Positions 60,711 through 64,000 of a stretch of 64,000 nt of DNA are shown here, piece after piece (the first letter of the stretch is position 1; the number at the start of each line of letters is the position of its first letter). A program made the position numbers and the translations under genes. The notes under the pieces are model-generated. The model was given only the letters and a program-made list of their open reading frames with translations, was not told the origin of the DNA and did not search any database. The DNA is taken from NCBI GenBank assembly GCA_002355495.1, contig AP017424.1:558001-622000 (forward strand), in the 5' to 3' direction. This DNA comes from Streptomyces laurentii (GTDB taxonomy: Bacteria; Actinomycetota; Actinomycetes; Streptomycetales; Streptomycetaceae).

Positions 60711-61172
60711 ATGGCGTCGCAGCAGCCCTACTACCGCCAGGGCAGCCCGCTCACGATCCGGCTCAACAGCCTCGTCGGCCGGCTGGCCCGCCACGGCATC
60801 AGCCTGCTCGGCACCGCCGAGCTGTCCGTCCCCGGACGCAAGAGCGGTCGCCCGCAGCGCATCCCCGTCAACCCGTACCGCCACCGGGGCGCGCAGTACC
60901 TGGTCTCGGCCCGCGGCCACTCCCAGTGGGTCCGCAACATGCGAGCGGCCGGCGCCGGCGAACTGCGCGTCGGCCGCACGGTCCGCCATTTCACCGCTGC
61001 CGAGATCCCGGACGCCGAGAGGGTGGAGGTGCTGCGCGGCTACCTGAAGCGCTGGGGCTGGGAGGTCGGCCCGTACTTCCAGGGCGTGACCGCCCGTTCC
61101 ACCGACGCCGAGCTCCTGGCGGCCGCCCCCGACCACCCCGTCTTCCGGATCACCACCACCCGGAACGCGTGA
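60711..61172 (+). CDS. Deazaflavin (F420)-dependent nitroreductase-family protein
   Basis: A 153-residue split beta-barrel protein of the nitroreductase family that uses coenzyme F420 (TAELSVPGRKSGRPQRIPVN; YLVSARGHSQWVRNMRAAGA; PDHPVFRITTT). The layout matches the Ddn-like family in actinomycetes, which reduce nitro or quinone compounds. Ribosome site AAGGAG is clear. Divergent TetR gene with AGAGCA operators, so expression is probably induced by a ligand of that TetR. A strong terminator overlaps its stop codon. Confidence 0.85.
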   Translation: MASQQPYYRQGSPLTIRLNSLVGRLARHGISLLGTAELSVPGRKSGRPQRIPVNPYRHRGAQYLVSARGHSQWVRNMRAAGAGELRVGRTVRHFTAAEIPDAERVEVLRGYLKRWGWEVGPYFQGVTARSTDAELLAAAPDHPVFRITTTRNA

Positions 61173-61203
61173 AGGGCGGTACGGAGGAATCCGTACCGCC
61201 CTT
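61172..61203 (+). terminator. 14-bp hairpin terminator overlapping a stop codon
   Basis: AAGGGCGGTACGGA (61172-61185) pairs exactly with 61190-61203 across a GGAA loop. It begins at the last base of the reductase stop codon and separates it from the convergent flavoprotein gene. Confidence 0.85.
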
Positions 61204-61247
61204 CCCTCACCGGTCCCCCGGCTCCCCGCCCACTCCCGCCCTACGGG

Positions 61248-62720
61248 TCAGGAGGCGTCGGGCGCCGCGGACGCGTCCCCGTCCCGCGCGTCCCGGGCGT
61301 CTCGCGCGTCCCGCACCGGCTGCTCCGGCTTCTCTGACTGCTCGGGCTTCTCCGGCTTCTCCGGCTTCTCCGGCTTCTCCGACTGCTCGGGCTGCTCCGG
61401 CTCCGCCTCCTTGTCGCCGCGCGGCGTGACGCCCCGCCCCGCCGGGCCCACGCCCGCCGAGGTGTCGATCCGGCGGTCGAGCATCTCCAGCGCGCGGTGC
61501 GCGATGCCGCCGCCGCGGACGAGCCCGGCCAGGGTCGTCGTCCCGCGGGTGATGTCCGCGAACGCCCGCCAGGCCGGCCGCAGGGTGGTGATCGCCGCAT
61601 GCAGAAGCCCCGGCCGGCGCTCGAACACGGAGAGCATCCGCCGTCCGACCGCCATCTCCACACCCAGCCCGGCCTTGATGGCGAAGGCGTAGTTCAGTGC
61701 CTGCCGGCGCGCGTCGACCGCGTCGCCCGACTCGGCTATCCGGACCGCCCACTCGCCCGCGAGCCGGCCCGAGCGCAGCGCGAACGAGATGCCCTCACGG
61801 GTCCACGGCTCCAGCAGACCGGCCGCGTCACCGCAGACCAGCACCCGGCCGCGGGAGAGCGGCGAGTCGTCGGTGCGGCAGCGGGTCAGGTGGCCGGAGG
61901 AGATGGCCGGTTCGAAGCCGGCGAGCCCGAGCCGGGCGATGAAGTCCTCCAGGTACCGCTTGGTGGCGGCGCCTTCGCCGCGCGCCGAGATGACGCCCAC
62001 GGTCAGCGTGTCGCCCTTGGGGAAGACCCAGCCGTAACTGCCCGGCAGCGGCCCCCAGTCGATGAGGACCCGGCCCTTCCAGTCCTCCGCCACGGACCGC
62101 GGCACCGGGATCTCGGCCTCCAGGCCGAGGTCGACCTGGCCGAGCTTGACGCCGACGTGGGCGCCTATCCGGCCGGCGCTGCCGTCGGCCCCGACGACGG
62201 CGCGGGCGAGCACGGTCTCGCCGTCGGCGAGGACCACGGCGACGGTACGGCGGTCGGGCACGGCCGGGCCGTGCTGCTCGACCCGGCTGACGGCGGCTCC
62301 GGTCCGCAGCTCGGCGCCCGCCTTCTGCGCGTGCTCGACCAGGCGGGCGTCGAACTCGGGCCGGTTGACCAGGCCGAAGAGCATGCGCCGGGAGCGGCGG
62401 GTGCGCGGGAAGCGGCCGTCCAGCTGGAAGGTGACGGCGTGCACGCGGTCGCTCAACGGCAGTTCGAAGCCGGGCGGCAGCGCGTCGCGCGAGGGGCCGA
62501 TGATGCCACCGCCACAGGTCTTGTAGCGGGGCAGTTCGGCCTTCTCCAAGAGCAGGACCTTCCGGCCGGCGACGGCTGCCGCGTAGGCCGCCGAGGCCCC
62601 GGCGGGTCCCGCGCCGACCACGACCACGTCCCACACCGGCTGTCCGCCGTCCGGGCCCGTCTCCCGCGCTCCGGCCGCTCCGTCCGCTGCCGCTCCGGCG
62701 TCTGCGTTCTCGCTGCTCAC
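61248..62720 (-). CDS. Geranylgeranyl reductase-family flavoprotein
   Basis: A 490-residue FAD protein. The Rossmann motif VVVVGAGPAGASAAYAAAVA is near residue 32, followed by the GG-reductase segments LPRYKTCGGGIIGPSRDALP and VLVCGDAAGLLEPWTREGIS. Members reduce isoprenoid chains of menaquinone, carotenoids or lipids. The C-terminal 60 residues carry short repeats of the EKPEKPEQ type encoded by 9-bp repeats (about 61325-61400), unusual for the family. The GTG at 62720 has AGGAG upstream at a slightly long spacing. It diverges from an M20 peptidase gene. Confidence 0.85.
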   Translation of the reverse strand: MSSENADAGAAADGAAGARETGPDGGQPVWDVVVVGAGPAGASAAYAAAVAGRKVLLLEKAELPRYKTCGGGIIGPSRDALPPGFELPLSDRVHAVTFQLDGRFPRTRRSRRMLFGLVNRPEFDARLVEHAQKAGAELRTGAAVSRVEQHGPAVPDRRTVAVVLADGETVLARAVVGADGSAGRIGAHVGVKLGQVDLGLEAEIPVPRSVAEDWKGRVLIDWGPLPGSYGWVFPKGDTLTVGVISARGEGAATKRYLEDFIARLGLAGFEPAISSGHLTRCRTDDSPLSRGRVLVCGDAAGLLEPWTREGISFALRSGRLAGEWAVRIAESGDAVDARRQALNYAFAIKAGLGVEMAVGRRMLSVFERRPGLLHAAITTLRPAWRAFADITRGTTTLAGLVRGGGIAHRALEMLDRRIDTSAGVGPAGRGVTPRGDKEAEPEQPEQSEKPEKPEKPEKPEQSEKPEQPVRDARDARDARDGDASAAPDAS

Positions 62721-62767
62721 GATGTGCTTCTGCTCCTGATCAGACCGGTGGTTCCTGGTGTGGTCGC

Positions 62768-62829
62768 ATCCTACGGCGCGGTAGGTAAACCGGGCCGCCC
62801 CGCCCCGCGCCGGGAAACGACCGTAGGAT
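62768..62829. promoter_or_regulatory. Divergent TAGGAT -10 boxes
   Basis: TAGGAT occurs on the minus strand at 62768-62773 (for the flavoprotein gene, 48 nt upstream) and on the plus strand at 62824-62829 (76 nt upstream of the M20 gene). They are plausible divergent promoters. Confidence 0.4.
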
Positions 62830-62904
62830 CGGCCATGCGTTCGCCGGATCCACCGACAACCCGGCGTCGTCACGAACAACGTCGCACCCACCAGGAGCGT
62901 GCCC

Positions 62905-64000
62905 ATGACCGCGAATCCGATCGCCGAGACCGTCGCATCGCTGATGCCCGCCGCGAAGGCGGAGCTGACGGAGCTGGTGGCCTTCCACTCGGTGGCGGAC
63001 GAGGCCGTCGCGCCGCGCAGCGAGTGCGAGGCCGCCGCCAATTGGGTGGCGGGCGCGCTGCGCGCCGAGGGCTTCGAGGACGTGGAGCTGCTCGACACCC
63101 CCGACGGTTCGCAGTCGGTGTACGGCGTGCTGCCCGGCCCGGCCGGCGCCCCGACCGTCCTGCTCTACGCGCACTACGACGTGCAGCCGATGCTGGTCGA
63201 GGCCGCGTGGCTGACCCCGCCGTTCCAGCTCACGGAGCGCGAGGACGGCCGCTGGTACGGACGGGGGACGGCCGACTGCAAGGGCGGCGTCATCATGCAC
63301 CTGCTGGCGCTGCGCGCCCTGAAGGCCAACGGCGGCGTGCCGGTCACGGTCAAGGTGATCGTGGAGGGCTCGGAGGAGCAGGGCACGGGCGGCCTCGAGC
63401 GGTACGCGGAGGCGCACCCCGAGCTGCTGACGGCGGACGCCATCGTCATCGGCGACTCGGGCAACTTCCGGGTGGGCCTGCCGACGGTGACGGCGACCCT
63501 GCGCGGCATGACGATGGTCCGGGTCACGATCGACACGCTGGAGGGCAATCTGCACTCGGGTCAGTTCGGCGGTGCCGCCCCGGACGCGCTGGCGGCGCTG
63601 ATCCGCGTCCTGGACTCGCTGCGCGCCGAGGACGGTTCGACCGTCATCGACGGACTGCCGACGGACGCGGAGTGGGAGGGCCTGCAGTACCCGGAGGCCG
63701 ACTTCCGCAAGGACGCGAAGGTGCTGGACGGGGTGGACCTGACGGGCACCGGCACGGTCGCCGACCGCATCTGGGCCCGCCCGGCCGTGACGGTCATCGG
63801 CATCGACGCGCACCCGGTGGCGGGCGCGACGCCGTCGATCCCGTCCACCGCCCGCGCGCAGATCAGCCTGCGGGTGCCGCCCGGCCAGGACGCGGCGAAG
63901 GCCACGGAGCTGCTGTTCGCGCACATCGAGAAGCACACCCCGTGGAACGCCCGGGTCTCCATCGAGCAGGTCGGCCAGGGCCAGGCGTTCCAGGCGGACA
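62905..64000 (+). CDS. M20-family dipeptidase/metallopeptidase (partial, runs off window)
   Basis: The frame from ATG 62905 is open to the end of the window, giving about 365 residues. M20 metal-site motifs are visible: LLYAHYDVQP (His and Asp), RGTADCKGG (bridging Asp), EGSEEQGTGGL (catalytic Glu pair), and HSGQFGGAAPD. The dimerisation lid begins near residue 200. It is of the Acy1/PepV-like dipeptidase group. CCAGGAG precedes the ATG. The last part of the gene is outside the window. Confidence 0.85.
   Translation, partial: MTANPIAETVASLMPAAKAELTELVAFHSVADEAVAPRSECEAAANWVAGALRAEGFEDVELLDTPDGSQSVYGVLPGPAGAPTVLLYAHYDVQPMLVEAAWLTPPFQLTEREDGRWYGRGTADCKGGVIMHLLALRALKANGGVPVTVKVIVEGSEEQGTGGLERYAEAHPELLTADAIVIGDSGNFRVGLPTVTATLRGMTMVRVTIDTLEGNLHSGQFGGAAPDALAALIRVLDSLRAEDGSTVIDGLPTDAEWEGLQYPEADFRKDAKVLDGVDLTGTGTVADRIWARPAVTVIGIDAHPVAGATPSIPSTARAQISLRVPPGQDAAKATELLFAHIEKHTPWNARVSIEQVGQGQAFQAD

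Overview
The window is from a high-GC actinomycete, almost certainly Streptomyces. Nearly every gene has third codon positions dominated by G or C, GTG starts are common, and the gene families are typical of that genus (DUF6643, DUF4865, MauE/TlpA pairs, PucR/GAF regulators, an F420-type nitroreductase, a geranylgeranyl reductase-family flavoprotein). I see no rRNA, insertion sequence, phage, integrase or CRISPR array. One tRNA-Leu(GAG) lies at 23504-23590.

Layout. 1-4724: a compact locus, mostly on the minus strand, encoding a small secreted protein, a degenerate SDR, an AraC regulator, an unusual 53-residue cysteine- and tryptophan-rich peptide, a MauE-type membrane redox protein and a membrane-anchored TlpA-like thioredoxin, with a divergent LuxR regulator. 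4768-7757: a sugar-lactone oxidase and a PLP amino-acid deaminase/aldolase diverging around a perfect 16-bp inverted repeat. 7887-14070: MFS permease, crotonase, a broken gene, a plasmid-stabilisation-like protein, NmrA-like protein, a tiny proline-rich protein and an amidase. 14228-23371: M48 peptidase, a TPR protein coupled to an HSP90, a TPR-like protein and an MFS efflux protein. 23504-29659: tRNA-Leu, a gene whose 3' end carries 13-bp tandem repeats, SnoaL-like, Nudix, BlaI-like regulator, a threonine dehydratase remnant, an AI-2E family permease and a glycosidase-like protein. 29734-33893: CaiB-type CoA transferase, PucR-type regulator and 3-hydroxybutyrate dehydrogenase. 33949-41775: Nudix, Lnt, PH-domain protein, glutamate racemase-like protein, a frameshifted HpnB-like glycosyltransferase, DUF6643, a MOSC protein and a membrane protein. 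41993-46847: a right-handed beta-helix/CbxX-type AAA+ fusion facing a frameshifted membrane hydrolase. 47300-53748: DeoR and two SRPBCC proteins, a Cds1-like PLP enzyme, an RsbW-like kinase, SHOCT, TetR plus DUF4865 and a DUF4288 remnant. 53793-64000: Cpt-like kinase, methyltransferase, ROK regulator, maleylpyruvate isomerase-like protein, a NarL-type two-component system, TetR plus deazaflavin-dependent reductase, geranylgeranyl reductase-like protein and the first part of an M20 peptidase.

Working hypotheses. The strongest candidate for an undescribed system is 1-4724, where a short leader-plus-core peptide with six cysteines is co-transcribed with two thiol-redox membrane proteins; this suggests a disulfide-rich or otherwise oxidised secreted peptide. 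Second is the beta-helix/AAA+ fusion with its convergent membrane hydrolase. At least fourteen genes carry a -10-like hexamer (mostly TAGGGT or TAnnnT) only 6-8 nt before the start codon, which points to leaderless transcripts. Two genes (37683-38881 and 44398-46847) are each broken by an apparent one-G loss in a G run, so sequencing or assembly error should be considered for both. Functions are inferred from sequence motifs only; no database search was run.
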